Shown: positions 34,640-45,512, counted from the first letter of the stretch. The stretch is DNA of 64,000 bases from Streptomyces sp. NBC_01476 (GCF_036227265.1 NZ_CP109446.1:5958001-6022000), one strand, 5' to 3'. Numbers and translations: made by a program. Notes: generated by a model not told the origin, from the sequence alone.

Positions 34640-35566
34640 ATGGGGAACTTCGCCTGGACGGTGGTGGGGGCCGCGGCGGGAGTGCTGCGGCTGACGACGA
34701 CCCGGCGGGACCGCAAGGCCGCCGCGGTCGCCGCGGAGCGGGTGTTTCCCGGCGGCCTGCGGGTGGTGGCGGCGCGCACACTCTTTCCGCAGACCACCGG
34801 CAGCGAGATCGTCTTCGCCGTCACCGGCGACCCGGACGCGGTGGTACGGCTGCGGACCGCCGGCGGCGGCAGAGAACCGGACGAGGCCGCGGTCCGGGCG
34901 GCGGTCGCCACGGGGCAGGCCGCGGCGGAGCGCTGGCGGACCGTCAACTCCGCCTTCGCCGCGGCCGGTTACCCGGTGCTCGGGATGAGCGAGACGCTGG
35001 ACACGCCCTGGGTGACCGCGGACCTCACCGCCGCCACCCTCGACGAGATACTGACCGGCCTGCGGTCCTGCACGACGTCCACCGGAGTCTCCAGCGTGCT
35101 GATCGCCCCTCCCGAGGTGGCCCGCGCCCTCCCGCCCGAGCCGGCCGGCCTGCCCACCCTGCTGTGGGCGACCGGCCGCCGCCGGCTCGCCGCCCTCTCC
35201 GGCCGCCGCCCCTACCACCGGCTCTCGTACCGCCCCGACGGCACCCCGGCGCTCGGCGTGGTCCGCCCCTTCCACCTCCAGCAGACCTACGAGGCCGCGG
35301 CGATGGCGAGCGCGGCACGCTGGCTGGCGGCCGAGCTCCCCGGCGCGGAGCCGGTCGTCCTCCTCGGTGCCACACCGCTGCTGCCCGGCCGGCTCGACCG
35401 GGTCAAGGGCTATGTGGTCTTCCGCGACGCCGGCGACACGCCCGGCTCGTACGGCGATCACGCCCTCCTGGTCACCACCGACCTGGACGGCGCCCTCACC
35501 GGTGAACCGACCGTGCTCCGCGACCGCCGCCAGGGCACCGGGCGGCTCGATCTGCCCGCGCTGTAG
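34640..35566 (+). CDS. Hypothetical protein, 308 residues
   Basis: I do not recognise this protein. It starts with a short hydrophobic segment (MGNFAWTVVGAAAGVLRL), then a mixed alpha/beta body with SEIVFAVTGDPDAVVRLR, FHLQQTYEAAAMASAARWLAAELPGAEPVVLLGA and a C-terminal GDHALLVTTDLDGALTGEP. No repeats or transmembrane helix beyond the N-terminus are evident. The ATG at 34640 follows a -10 box. It lies between the secreted M15-like gene and a GNAT gene on the same strand. Confidence 0.7.
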   Translation: MGNFAWTVVGAAAGVLRLTTTRRDRKAAAVAAERVFPGGLRVVAARTLFPQTTGSEIVFAVTGDPDAVVRLRTAGGGREPDEAAVRAAVATGQAAAERWRTVNSAFAAAGYPVLGMSETLDTPWVTADLTAATLDEILTGLRSCTTSTGVSSVLIAPPEVARALPPEPAGLPTLLWATGRRRLAALSGRRPYHRLSYRPDGTPALGVVRPFHLQQTYEAAAMASAARWLAAELPGAEPVVLLGATPLLPGRLDRVKGYVVFRDAGDTPGSYGDHALLVTTDLDGALTGEPTVLRDRRQGTGRLDLPAL

Positions 35567-35631
35567 GGACCGGCCCGAAGCTCCCGCCCGGCGCCGCGGA
35601 AAACCGTTCGAAGCCGTCACGGGCGCCCCCG

Positions 35632-35643
35632 TAGGGTGCCCCG
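35632..35643 (+). promoter_or_regulatory. -10 box of the GNAT gene, likely leaderless
   Basis: TAGGGT at 35632-35637 is followed by six bases and then the GTG start at 35644. No ribosome site is present. Confidence 0.5.
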
Positions 35644-36123
35644 GTGACCCGAGCCCTCATCCGCCCGGCCGCCGCGGAAGACGCCGCCGCCATCGCGCAC
35701 GTCCATGTCACCTCCCGCGAGGCGACGATGCCGTACCTCCCGCCGCGCCGCCGTACCGACGAGCAAGTCGTGGCGTGGGTACGGGACATCGTGCTGCCCG
35801 GGGCGGCCGTCTGGGTGGCCGAGACGGACGGCGCCGTGGTCGGGTACGCGGCCGTCGCGGACGGCGTGCTGGACGCGCTCTACCTGCTGCCCGGCGTGCG
35901 CCGCCAGGGCATCGGCACCCTGCTGCTGCGTCAGGCGCAGGCGCACTGCCCGGCCGGCCTGTCGCTCTTCGTCTTCCAGAAGAACACCGGGGCCCGCGCT
36001 TTCTACGCCCACCACGGCTTCACCGTGGCCGACACGAACGACGGCTCCCGGAACATGGAGCGGGAACCGGATATGACGATGCGGTGGGAACCGGTGACCA
36101 ACGGCACACGTACTGACGGGTAA
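35644..36123 (+). CDS. GNAT family N-acetyltransferase
   Basis: This 159-residue protein has the GNAT fold. The acetyl-CoA loop is LPGVRRQGIGTLLLRQAQAH (about residues 82-101), and FVFQKNTGARAFYAHHGF is the usual motif B. The GTG start follows a -10 box directly. The substrate is unknown. Confidence 0.9.
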   Translation: MTRALIRPAAAEDAAAIAHVHVTSREATMPYLPPRRRTDEQVVAWVRDIVLPGAAVWVAETDGAVVGYAAVADGVLDALYLLPGVRRQGIGTLLLRQAQAHCPAGLSLFVFQKNTGARAFYAHHGFTVADTNDGSRNMEREPDMTMRWEPVTNGTRTDG

Positions 36124-36198
36124 CCGCCCGTACCGGCCGGTCATAAGGTGTGGCGGGTACGTCACCTCCCCACCCTCGACCGACCCCGGGAGATACGC

Positions 36199-37260
36199 AT
36201 GCGCTCGGCCAAGGACTTCTTCCGTCCCCTGGCAGTGGGGGCACCCGCCCCCGTGCGCGAAGTGCCGTTCCGGCCCTCGCGGATGATCCACTTCTTCGAC
36301 CCCGGCAACGAGAAGATGGCCGCCAAGATCCCCGCCCTCGTCCCCCAGGTGGACGTGGCGCTGGGCAACCTGGAGGACGCCGTCCCGGCCGACCGCAAGG
36401 AGGCGGCGAGGTCGGGCCTGGTACGGATCGCCCGCGCCACGGACTTCGGCGCCACCCAGCTGTGGACGCGCGTCAACAGCCTCGACTCCCCGTGGGCGCT
36501 GGACGACCTGCTGACCCTGGTCACCGAGATCGGCGACAAGCTCGACGTGATCATGGTCCCCAAGGTCGAGGGCGCCCAGGACATCCACTACGTGGACCGG
36601 CTGCTGGCCCAGCTGGAGGCGAAGGCCGGCGTGACCCGGCCGATCCTCGTGCACGCCATCCTGGAGACCGCGACCGGTGTGGCAGCCGTCGAGGAGATCG
36701 CCGGCGCCAGCCCCCGGATGCAGGGCATCTCGCTCGGCCCCGCCGACCTCGCCGCCAGCCGGCGGATGAAGACCACCCGGGTCGGCGGCGGCCACCCCGG
36801 CTACCTGGTCCGTGCGGACCCCGACGGCGACCGGCCCCGGGCCACCTACCAGCAGGACCTGTGGCACTACACGATCGCGAGGATGGTCGACGCGTGTGCG
36901 GCGCACGGCATCCTCCCGTACTACGGCCCCTTCGGGGACATCCAGGACGTCACCGCCTGCGAGGACCAGTTCCGCAACGCCTTCCTGCTCGGCTGCGTCG
37001 GCGCCTGGTCGCTGCACCCGGTGCAGATCGGCATCGCCCGGAGGGTGTTCTCGCCCGCCCCGCAGGACGTGGCCTGGGCACGCCGGGTGATCGACGCCAT
37101 GGGCGACGGGACCGGCGCGGTGATGATCGACGGCAAGATGCAGGACGACGCCACGTACAAGCAGTGCCAGGTGGTGGCGGAACTCGCGGACGCGCTCGCC
37201 GCCCGCGACCCGGAACTCGCCGAGGCGTACGCCGCGGCGCTCAAGGAGGCCCAGCGATGA
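36199..37260 (+). CDS. HpcH/HpaI-type CoA-ester lyase (malyl/methylmalyl-CoA lyase like)
   Basis: This 353-residue TIM-barrel lyase resembles L-malyl-CoA/beta-methylmalyl-CoA lyase. Catalytic features are MIHFFDPGNEKMAAK, LGNLEDAVPADRK with metal Glu and Asp, HAILETATGV with the second metal Glu, and WSLHPVQI near the C-terminus. Such enzymes split beta-methylmalyl-CoA into propionyl-CoA and glyoxylate in the ethylmalonyl-CoA pathway. The ATG has GGGAG upstream. Its stop overlaps the next start as ATGA, so both are coupled. The other genes of that pathway are not in this window. Confidence 0.85.
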   Translation: MRSAKDFFRPLAVGAPAPVREVPFRPSRMIHFFDPGNEKMAAKIPALVPQVDVALGNLEDAVPADRKEAARSGLVRIARATDFGATQLWTRVNSLDSPWALDDLLTLVTEIGDKLDVIMVPKVEGAQDIHYVDRLLAQLEAKAGVTRPILVHAILETATGVAAVEEIAGASPRMQGISLGPADLAASRRMKTTRVGGGHPGYLVRADPDGDRPRATYQQDLWHYTIARMVDACAAHGILPYYGPFGDIQDVTACEDQFRNAFLLGCVGAWSLHPVQIGIARRVFSPAPQDVAWARRVIDAMGDGTGAVMIDGKMQDDATYKQCQVVAELADALAARDPELAEAYAAALKEAQR

Positions 37261-38123
37261 CCGAACCGCGCCCGCGCCGCTCCGTCCTCTACATGCCGGG
37301 CGCCAACGAGCGCGCCCTGGAGAAGGCCAGGACCCTGCCCACCGACGCGCTCATCCTCGACCTGGAGGACTCGGTGGCGCCGGACGCCAAGGCCGGCGCC
37401 CGCAAGCGGGTCGCGGCGGCCGCGGCGAGCGGCGAGTACGGCCCCCGGGAGGTCACCATCCGGGTCAACGCCCCCGGCACCCCCTGGCACACCGAGGACC
37501 TCAAGGCCGCCGCCGAGGCGGGCCCTGACGCGGTGGTGGTGCCCAAGGTCGACTCGGCCGACACCGTACGGCGGATCGTGGCGGCGCTGGAGGCCGGCGG
37601 CGCCCCGGACCGCACCGCCGTCTGGGCGATGATCGAGACACCCGAGGCGGTCTTCGAGGCGCGGGCCATCGCCGCCGCCTCCGAACGGCTCACCGTACTG
37701 GTGCTCGGCACCAACGACCTCGTCAAGGAACTGCGGGCCGAGCACGTCCCGGGCCGGGCCCCGCTGCTCACCGCGCTGTCGCTGGTGCTGCTCGCGGCCC
37801 GGGTCACCGGCAAGACCGTCTTGGACGGTGTCTACAACGACGTTCAGGACCTGGCCGGCTTCGAGGCCGAGACGCTGCAGAGCCGGCAGCTCGGCTTCGA
37901 CGGCAAGACGCTGATCCATCCGAAGCAACTGGAGCCGTGTAACCGGATCTTCACGCCGACCGACGCCGAAGTGGACAGGTCCCGCCGTATCATCGCCGCG
38001 TTCGAAGAGGCCACGTCACAGGGGCGCGGAGTGGTCACGGTGGACGGCAGGATGATCGAGAACCTCCATGTGGACGAGGCCCGCCGGGTGCTGGCGGTGG
38101 TCGAGGCGGTCCGGGACCGCTGA
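37257..38123 (+). CDS. CitE-like CoA-ester lyase or malyl-CoA thioesterase
   Basis: This 288-residue protein is a second HpcH/HpaI aldolase, of the CitE-like group. It has SVLYMPGANERALEKA, ILDLEDSVAPDAK, VVPKVDSAD, AMIETPEAVFEARAIA and GFDGKTLIHPKQ. Members act as citryl- or malyl-CoA lyases or as (S)-malyl-CoA thioesterases that complete the reaction of the partner enzyme. Coupling by ATGA to the preceding lyase supports the latter. The TGA at 38121 is followed by a 181-base gap to accB. Confidence 0.85.
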   Translation: MTEPRPRRSVLYMPGANERALEKARTLPTDALILDLEDSVAPDAKAGARKRVAAAAASGEYGPREVTIRVNAPGTPWHTEDLKAAAEAGPDAVVVPKVDSADTVRRIVAALEAGGAPDRTAVWAMIETPEAVFEARAIAAASERLTVLVLGTNDLVKELRAEHVPGRAPLLTALSLVLLAARVTGKTVLDGVYNDVQDLAGFEAETLQSRQLGFDGKTLIHPKQLEPCNRIFTPTDAEVDRSRRIIAAFEEATSQGRGVVTVDGRMIENLHVDEARRVLAVVEAVRDR

Positions 38124-38292
38124 CCGCGGGAATCACCCGGGCGGCCGATCGGGCCGGTGCGGAACGGAGCACGGCGGGCTCCCGCCGATCCACCGGCGGG
38201 ACCTCGCCCGCAGCGCCTTCTGTCGGGTTCCACCATGAAGTACCGGCGGACACTGTACGAAGTCGATGGCCCGTAACCGGGTCCCGCGCTCG

Positions 38293-38304
38293 TACTGTCG
38301 GTAC
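38293..38304 (+). promoter_or_regulatory. accB: -10 box of accB, likely leaderless
   Basis: TACTGT at 38293-38298 is followed by six bases and then the ATG at 38305; there is no Shine-Dalgarno site. Confidence 0.5.
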
Positions 38305-39888
<1,584 letters not shown>

Positions 39889-39918
39889 CACACCGTCATG
39901 CAGACCACGGAGACCCCT

Positions 39919-40125
39919 GTGAGTACTCCCACCGATTCCCTCGTGCGCGTCGAGAAGGGCCACGCCGACCCCGAGGAGCTGGCCGCCCTGACCGCCATCC
40001 TGCTGGCCCGCGCGGCCGCCGGTGAGGTCGGTGCCGCCCCGGCCCGCCCGGCCCGCTCCACGGCCGCCTGGCGCCGTCTGGAGCGCACCCCTGGCTTCCG
40101 CGCCCCGCACAGCTGGCAGGGCTGA
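39919..40125 (+). CDS. accE: Acyl-CoA carboxylase epsilon subunit
   Basis: This short protein (68 residues from the GTG at 39919, 75 from the ATG at 39898) is the epsilon subunit found only with actinobacterial acyl-CoA carboxylases; it boosts the alpha-beta complex. It has VRVEKGHADPEELAALTAILLARAA and the conserved end WRRLERTPGFRAPHSWQG. The GTG is preferred because GGAG is upstream and because the N-terminus then matches the usual distance to the PEEL motif. It lies 30 bases after accB. Confidence 0.9.
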   Translation: MSTPTDSLVRVEKGHADPEELAALTAILLARAAAGEVGAAPARPARSTAAWRRLERTPGFRAPHSWQG

Positions 40126-40186
40126 CCGCTCCCGGCAGCAGCGCGCGAACGGCCGGCTGACGGCCCGCCAAGTGCCCGCCACGACA

Positions 40187-40218
40187 ACGGCCCCCACCGC
40201 CTCGGCGGTGGGGGCCGT
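40187..40218. terminator. Terminator between accE and conservon 2
   Basis: A perfect inverted repeat of 15 bases (40187-40201 with 40204-40218) sits between the converging accE and cvnD2 genes, 62 bases after accE and 19 before the cvnD2 stop. Confidence 0.85.
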
Positions 40219-40236
40219 ACGCGTTGCCGTCCGGCC

Positions 40237-40815
40237 TCAGCGCAGCCGGGCCATCAGGGCGTGCTCCACCAGGGTGATCAGCGCGCTCTTCGCCTCGCCG
40301 CGGTGCCGGGCGTCGGTGGTGATGATGGGGGCCTCGGGGCCGATCTGCAGCGCCTCGCGGACTTCTTCGGGGCCGTAGGGCTGGTGTCCGTCGAAGCCGT
40401 TGAGGGCGATCACGAACGGCAGGCCGCTGTTCTCGAAGTAGTCCACCGCGGGGAAGCAGTCGGCCAGCCGGCGGGTGTCGACCAGCACGATCGCGCCGAT
40501 GGCACCGCGCACCAGGTCGTCCCACATGAACCAGAACCGGTCCTGGCCGGGCGTACCGAAGAGATAGAGGATCAGGTCCTCGTCGAGCGTGATCCGCCCG
40601 AAGTCCATGGCCACCGTGGTGGTGGTCTTGTCCGGCGCGTGCGTGAGATCGTCGATCCCGGCCGAAGCGGAGGTCATCACAGCCTCGGTACGCAGCGGAT
40701 TGATCTCCGACACGGCACCGACAAGCGTGGTCTTGCCCACGCCGAATCCGCCCGCCACCACGATTTTCGCGGAGGTGGTCGCGCGGGTTGGACCGCTAGA
40801 GCTTCCGAAGTCCAC
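40237..40815 (-). CDS. cvnD2: Conservon small GTPase CvnD2
   Basis: This 192-residue protein is the Ras/MglA-like GTPase of a conservon. The P-loop GGFGVGKT is at residues 22-29, the G3 motif GTPGQDRF and the G4-like NGFD follow, with TDARH near the end. It is thought to form a complex with CvnA-C at the membrane, like a eukaryotic G-protein relay. The GTG at 40815 overlaps the 3' end of cvnC2 by 20 bases in another frame, an arrangement typical of these loci. It is nearly identical to CvnD1 in its GTPase core. Confidence 0.93.
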   Translation of the reverse strand: MDFGSSSGPTRATTSAKIVVAGGFGVGKTTLVGAVSEINPLRTEAVMTSASAGIDDLTHAPDKTTTTVAMDFGRITLDEDLILYLFGTPGQDRFWFMWDDLVRGAIGAIVLVDTRRLADCFPAVDYFENSGLPFVIALNGFDGHQPYGPEEVREALQIGPEAPIITTDARHRGEAKSALITLVEHALMARLR

Positions 40816-41347
40816 TGAGCACCCTTTCAAGCAATGTCACGTCAGGCTGGCCGCCGGCCGCCGCATCACCACCGGGCTGGTGGATCGCGACCAGACCGGC
40901 CTCGGCCAGGTCGGCCACGAGGATCCGCACCACGCCGAGCGGGATGGTGAGCAGCGCGGAGATCTCCGCGACCGACTTCACCTCCCGGCACAGCAGGCAG
41001 ATCCGCTGGTGTTCCGGCAGCTGCCCCCGCAGCCGCTCGGGATCCGCGGTGGTACTCACCAGGGCCTCGATGGCCAGCTGGTAGCGCGGCCTGGTCCGGC
41101 CGCCGGTCATCGTGTACGGGCGCACCAGACCGGAAGGCGCGGGCCGGCGGCTGCCGCCGCTCGCCCCACCGCCCCGCCGGCCCGGAGGGGCCTGGGGCGG
41201 CGGGGCCTGCGGCGGCGCGTACGGCTGGATACGCGGCCGGCGGTACTGCGGCTCGGGCTCCGGAGTGGGAGCCGAGGGGAACTGATACGGGTTCAGAGGC
41301 GGCTGCTGCTGGCTGCCGTACGGATCTCCGCCGGGGGACGTGCTCAC
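40796..41347 (-). CDS. cvnC2: Conservon DUF742 protein CvnC2
   Basis: This 183-residue protein has a Pro/Gln-rich N-terminal half and a C-terminal DUF742 winged-helix-like domain (RPYTMTGGRTRPRYQLAIEALVSTT, HQRICLLCREVKSVAEISALLTIPLGVVRILVADLAEAGLV). It is the third member of the conservon. The GTG at 41347 has AGGAGGAGG upstream. Its last codons overlap cvnD2. Confidence 0.92.
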   Translation of the reverse strand: MSTSPGGDPYGSQQQPPLNPYQFPSAPTPEPEPQYRRPRIQPYAPPQAPPPQAPPGRRGGGASGGSRRPAPSGLVRPYTMTGGRTRPRYQLAIEALVSTTADPERLRGQLPEHQRICLLCREVKSVAEISALLTIPLGVVRILVADLAEAGLVAIHQPGGDAAAGGQPDVTLLERVLSGLRKL

Positions 41348-41428
41348 GAGTCCTCCTCCTGATACGGCCTGCCGACCGGTGTCCGGGCCCCTGGACGGGG
41401 TCCGGACCAGCAGCATGCCGGGCTTGCG

Positions 41429-41842
41429 TTAGTTGAGCAGGCTGCCCTGCAGTTCGGCCCGGAGGTCCGGAGTGAGTACGGTGCCCGCCCGGTCGACGAG
41501 CAGGGCCATCTCGTAGCCGACGAGGCCGATGTCGCACTCGGGGTGCGCCAGTACGGCCAGCGACGAGCCGTCGGAGACGGACATGATGAAGAGGAAGCCG
41601 CGCTCCATCTCGACCACGGTCTGGTTGACGCTGCCGCCCTCGAAAATGCGGGAGGCACCGGCGGTGAGCGAGGTCAAACCGGAGGCGACGGCGGCGAGCT
41701 GGTCGGCGCGGTCGCGGGGGAATCCGTCGGACATCGCGAGCAGCAGGCCGTCGGCGGAGACCACCACGGTGTGGGACACCCCGGGGGTGTTGTCCACGAA
41801 GTTGGTGATCAACCAGTTCAGATTCTGTGCCGCCTGGCTCAT
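41429..41842 (-). CDS. cvnB2: Conservon roadblock/LC7 protein CvnB2
   Basis: This 137-residue roadblock-domain protein has NLNWLITNFVDNTPGVSHTVVVSADGLLLAMS and GFLFIMSVSDGSSLAVLAHPECDIGLVGYEM. Roadblock proteins act on small GTPases, here CvnD2. The ATG at 41842 follows the cvnA2 stop closely; a TTG at 41851 is possible. Its first third is nearly identical at DNA level to cvnB1. Confidence 0.94.
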   Translation of the reverse strand: MSQAAQNLNWLITNFVDNTPGVSHTVVVSADGLLLAMSDGFPRDRADQLAAVASGLTSLTAGASRIFEGGSVNQTVVEMERGFLFIMSVSDGSSLAVLAHPECDIGLVGYEMALLVDRAGTVLTPDLRAELQGSLLN

Positions 41843-41851
41843 CGGACTCAA

Positions 41852-44800
41852 CTAGCGCTCCTGGTTCTGGGGGCCGCCGAATCGGCTGTCGGTGGCCTGT
41901 CCGTTCGTGTCAGTTCCAGCAGTGCGCCCTTGCTGGACGCCACGCCGCAGATTACTCAACCTGCCGCGTACATCCTCCGGTGCGCGGGAGACCTGTGGGC
42001 CACCCTGCGGGGTCTGCGTCGCGGCACCCGGGACCAGGTTGGCCTTGGGTACCCGCCGCGGCAGGCCGGAAGGGGTGACTCCGCCTGCCTTCGGCTCACG
42101 GACCGACTCGGCCCGCTGCCAATGCTCGTCGTTGGTCGACCGCCAGTCGGACTCGTCCGGCTGCGGAGGATTCTGTTCCCCGGGACTCTCCTGAGCAGCC
42201 GGCTCCGGAGACTCCTGAGGTTCCTTCGGTTCCTGAGGGGGATGCTGCCGACGGTCGCGGCGCGGCAGGCCGGAGTCCGTCAGCGAGGGTGAGACTACGC
42301 TCTCCGGTGCCTGTTGCGGGAGCGGCGGAACGGATTCCGCCACCTCGGGTTCAGCTCCGGTCCAGTCACCTTGAGCCGAGGGGTAACCGGGGAACTCCGC
42401 CGCGTCACCCGTGGCCTGGTAGGCGGGGTCGTAACCGTTCTGGCCGGCCTGTCCGTAGGCCGGGTCGTAGGACTGCTGGGCCGGCTGGCCGTCGCCGCCC
42501 TGGTAGGACTGGTCGTAACCGCCGTCGTAAGCGCCCTGGTACGACTGCCCGGCCGCGCCGAAGAACCCGTTCTGCGGGGCCGGTTCGTACGGCGGCTGGA
42601 AGCCCTGGCCGTATCCCTGCCCGGCCTGCTGCTGTCCCTGCTGCTGTCCTTGCTGCTGGTAATCCGGGTCGTAGTTCTGATCGGATGGGTAGCCGTCCGC
42701 GGTGGGCGGATAACCGTCGCCGGCCGCTTCGTAGCCGTAGCCGCCGTCATATCCGGGCTGCCGCTCGTCGTACGCCCCGGTCTCGTCCTGGCGCTGCTGC
42801 GGCAGGTCCGCCTCGTCCTGCCGGTCGGCGGCGGCGGCCTCCAGCTGGGCCCGGCGCTCCTCGCGGAGCAGCGAGCGGCCCACCGGGTCGAGCTGACCGG
42901 GCTGCCCTGGCTGGCGCTCGTAGCGGGAGTCGTCGAAGCCGAGCTCGGCCGCGGTGCGCTGACCGGGCTCCGCCGACACCACCGCGGGGCGGAACGGGGA
43001 GGCCTCGGCGGCGTCGTGCTCCGGCACGATCCGGGAGACGGTGAAGTCGGTGTCCGGCTCGTCGGCGAACTCCTCGCCGCCACCGCCGTGGGTGATCGGC
43101 TCCGGCAGCATCACCAGCGACGTGGTGCCCGCCTGCTCGCCCGACGGCCGCAGCTGCACCCGGATGCCGTGCCGGTCGGCCAGCCGTCCGACCACGAACA
43201 GGCCCATCCGCTTGGCGACTTCGACGTCCACGGTGGGCGGCTCGGCCAGCTTGTGGTTGATGTCGGCGAAGTCCTCGGCGGTCAGGCCGATGCCGCGGTC
43301 GTGGATCTCGATCATCACCCGGCCGTCCGGCAGCCGGGTCGCGGTGACCCGGACCTTGGTCTGCGGCGAGGAGAAGCTGGTGGCGTTCTCCAGCAGCTCG
43401 GCGAGCAGGTGCACCAGGTCGGTGACCGCGCTTCCGTGGATGTCGGTCTCGGGGATGCCGACCAGTTCGATGCGGTCGTACGCCTCCACCTCGGAGGCCG
43501 CCGCGCGCAGCACGTCCACCAGCGGCACCGGCTGGTTCCACTGCCGGCCCGCCTCCTCGCCGGCGAGCACCAGCAGGTTCTCCCCGTTGCGCCGCATACG
43601 GGTGGCGAGGTGGTCCATCCGGAAGAGGTTCTCCAGCTGGTCCGGGTCCGCCTCGTTGTTCTCCAGCTCGGTGATCAGGGTGAGCTGGCGCTGGATGAGG
43701 CCCTGGTTGCGCTGGGAGAGGTTGGTGAAGATCGCGTTGACGTTGCCGCGGAGCAGCGCCTGTTCGGCGGCCAGCCGGACCGCCTCGCGGTGCACCTGGT
43801 CGAAGGCCCGGGCGACCTCGCCGATCTCGTCCTGGCTGTTGATCGGGATCGGCGCCACCTGGGTGTTCACCCGGCCCGGGTCGGTCCGCGAGAGCTGGTC
43901 GACCAGGCCGGGCAGCCGGGTCTCGGCGATCTCGAAGGCCGCACCGCGCAGCCGGCGCATGCTGCGGCTCATCGCCCGGGCCATCAGACCGGCCACGATG
44001 AACGCGATGATCAGCGCCACCACCACGATCGCCGAGTTGAGGATCGCGTCCTTGCGGGCGTCGGAGGCGACGTTCGAGGCGTCGGAGGACGCCTGGTCGG
44101 TGAGCGCGGTCTCGACCGAACGGTAGGCGTCGTAGGACAGGCCGGCGGCCCGCATGTACGACTCGGGGGTGATGCCCAGGCGGTTGAGATCACGGGCGGA
44201 GCGGCCGGGCGAGGCGATGTCGGTGACCATCGTGGTCAGGTCCGGCGGCACCACGAAGGCGGTGTGCGACTGCTCCGCCTGGTGCTGGGCCGCCAGGATC
44301 TCCGCCTGGCCCTTCTCCTCCGCGGCCTTCTGCGCCGCCTGCAGCCGGGCCTGGTCCTGCGGGGAGCCGCCGCCCTGGAACTCCTCCAGGGCGATGCCCT
44401 CCAGGTACTGGTACGAACCCAGCGACGTCTTCTGCAGCGCCAGCTCGGCCGGCGGGACCGGCTGCTGCACCAGGATGTGGGTGCCGATCGAGCGGGTCAG
44501 CGACTGGGCCGACTTGGCCAGCGAGATGGCGTAGAGGGTACGGCCGTAGGCGGCGGCGTTGCCCGTCCCGAAGCCGAGTTCGTTGTCCAGTTCCATCAGC
44601 GGGTGCTGGACCCGGACGTAGAACTCCTCGGTCTGCACCCCGGGCAGCTGACGGGTGTACGCGGCCTTGCGGAGGCTGGCGAGCTGCGGTTCGACGGAGC
44701 GGAAGTTCGCCAGCCGGCGCTTGAGTTCGGCGGTCGCCGGGGCGTGTTCCGCGGCGGTGTCGAAGGCGCGGGCGGCGGCGTCGGTGGCGGCATAGGCCGC

Positions 44801-45190
44801 GGACACCTTGGGGTCGCTGCGCCGGCCGGCCAGCAGCGGGACCGCGGTGTTGTCGCGTTCCAGCTCCAGGGCGTTGCTGTACTCGGAGGCCGCCCTGATC
44901 AGGTTGGCGGTGCGGACCGCGTCGTCGGCCTGCTGCCAGGTGTCGACCGAGCTCTTGACCCGGAAGCCGCCGAAGACGAGGGCGACCAGCACCGGGATCA
45001 GGAGGATGGCGTTCAGCCGGGTGGCCACCCGCCAGTTGCGCATGCTGAACCGGCTGCCCGAGTCCGGCAGTGCGGGCGTCTCCACCGCGGCCGGATCGAC
45101 GAACGTGCTTCCCACCGTGCGCTGGGGCGGCGTGAAGTTCCCCCGCGGGCCCTGTGGGGTGCCCGCTTCTGCTCGCCTCGTGTTCCTCAC
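41852..45190 (-). CDS. cvnA2: Conservon sensor-kinase-like membrane protein CvnA2
   Basis: This 1112-residue protein has a first membrane helix at about residues 60-78, a long extracellular nitrate-sensor-like (NIT) domain of about 300 residues, a second helix (AIVVVALIIAFIVAGLMA), a HAMP segment, a helical region with MDHLATRMRRNGENLLVLAGEE (near residue 525) and a HATPase domain with ELLENAT near 600, DRGIGL and VVGRLADRHGI. Residues from about 690 are a disordered Gln/Tyr/Pro/Asp-rich tail ending with GGVTPSGLPRRVPKANLV and VSRAPEDVRGRLSNLRRG. The GTG start at 45190 has only a weak ribosome site. Confidence 0.93.
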   Translation of the reverse strand: MRNTRRAEAGTPQGPRGNFTPPQRTVGSTFVDPAAVETPALPDSGSRFSMRNWRVATRLNAILLIPVLVALVFGGFRVKSSVDTWQQADDAVRTANLIRAASEYSNALELERDNTAVPLLAGRRSDPKVSAAYAATDAAARAFDTAAEHAPATAELKRRLANFRSVEPQLASLRKAAYTRQLPGVQTEEFYVRVQHPLMELDNELGFGTGNAAAYGRTLYAISLAKSAQSLTRSIGTHILVQQPVPPAELALQKTSLGSYQYLEGIALEEFQGGGSPQDQARLQAAQKAAEEKGQAEILAAQHQAEQSHTAFVVPPDLTTMVTDIASPGRSARDLNRLGITPESYMRAAGLSYDAYRSVETALTDQASSDASNVASDARKDAILNSAIVVVALIIAFIVAGLMARAMSRSMRRLRGAAFEIAETRLPGLVDQLSRTDPGRVNTQVAPIPINSQDEIGEVARAFDQVHREAVRLAAEQALLRGNVNAIFTNLSQRNQGLIQRQLTLITELENNEADPDQLENLFRMDHLATRMRRNGENLLVLAGEEAGRQWNQPVPLVDVLRAAASEVEAYDRIELVGIPETDIHGSAVTDLVHLLAELLENATSFSSPQTKVRVTATRLPDGRVMIEIHDRGIGLTAEDFADINHKLAEPPTVDVEVAKRMGLFVVGRLADRHGIRVQLRPSGEQAGTTSLVMLPEPITHGGGGEEFADEPDTDFTVSRIVPEHDAAEASPFRPAVVSAEPGQRTAAELGFDDSRYERQPGQPGQLDPVGRSLLREERRAQLEAAAADRQDEADLPQQRQDETGAYDERQPGYDGGYGYEAAGDGYPPTADGYPSDQNYDPDYQQQGQQQGQQQAGQGYGQGFQPPYEPAPQNGFFGAAGQSYQGAYDGGYDQSYQGGDGQPAQQSYDPAYGQAGQNGYDPAYQATGDAAEFPGYPSAQGDWTGAEPEVAESVPPLPQQAPESVVSPSLTDSGLPRRDRRQHPPQEPKEPQESPEPAAQESPGEQNPPQPDESDWRSTNDEHWQRAESVREPKAGGVTPSGLPRRVPKANLVPGAATQTPQGGPQVSRAPEDVRGRLSNLRRGVQQGRTAGTDTNGQATDSRFGGPQNQER

Positions 45191-45249
45191 TGGACCAACA
45201 ACCTCTCGGCGACGGCGCGACTCCGGCCGTTCCTACGCTCGGGTTCTGC

Positions 45250-45261
45250 GAATTCCAGCAC
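45250..45261. promoter_or_regulatory. GAATTCCAGCAC box upstream of cvnA2
   Basis: The 12-base sequence lies 60 bases upstream of the cvnA2 start and recurs exactly upstream of cvnA1 (51445-51456). On the minus strand it reads GTGCTGGAATTC. It could be a -35 element or an activator site common to both conservons. Confidence 0.45.
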
Positions 45262-45442
45262 GTCATGGGCACGCTGACCAAACGTCTGGAAGGGGGGAAA
45301 CGGCATCCGAACCGTGGATATAAAACGGGCAAAAGCCAGAAAATCCAGCAAAACCTGTGCTGGGCGTACGCGCTGCGGCATCAGATGAGCGCGAGCAGTG
45401 GTCACAGGCCCCCGAAACTCTCTCGAAATGTTATGAACACAA

Positions 45443-45473
45443 GGACCCGTTGTGTCAATGACACAACGGGTCC
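45443..45473 (-). terminator. Terminator after conservon 1
   Basis: A perfect 14-bp stem (45443-45456 with 45460-45473) with a three-base loop lies 40 bases past the cvnD1 stop. On the minus strand it is followed by TTGTGTT. It separates the two conservon transcripts within the 322-base gap 45191-45512. Confidence 0.85.
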
Positions 45474-45512
45474 CCGTAGCTCGTGAACTGGCAAGTTTGC
45501 CAGTGGCATGGG

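Noticed and set aside
30274..38123. The variable block as a genomic island or biosynthetic cluster
   Set aside because: No integrase, transposase, attachment repeat, tRNA border or synthase gene is present, and GC content and codon use are like the rest.
45250..45261. GAATTCCAGCAC as a stress (ECF) sigma -35 site
   Set aside because: GGAAT fits loosely, but the -10 regions at the right distance differ between the two copies, so a sigma factor cannot be named.
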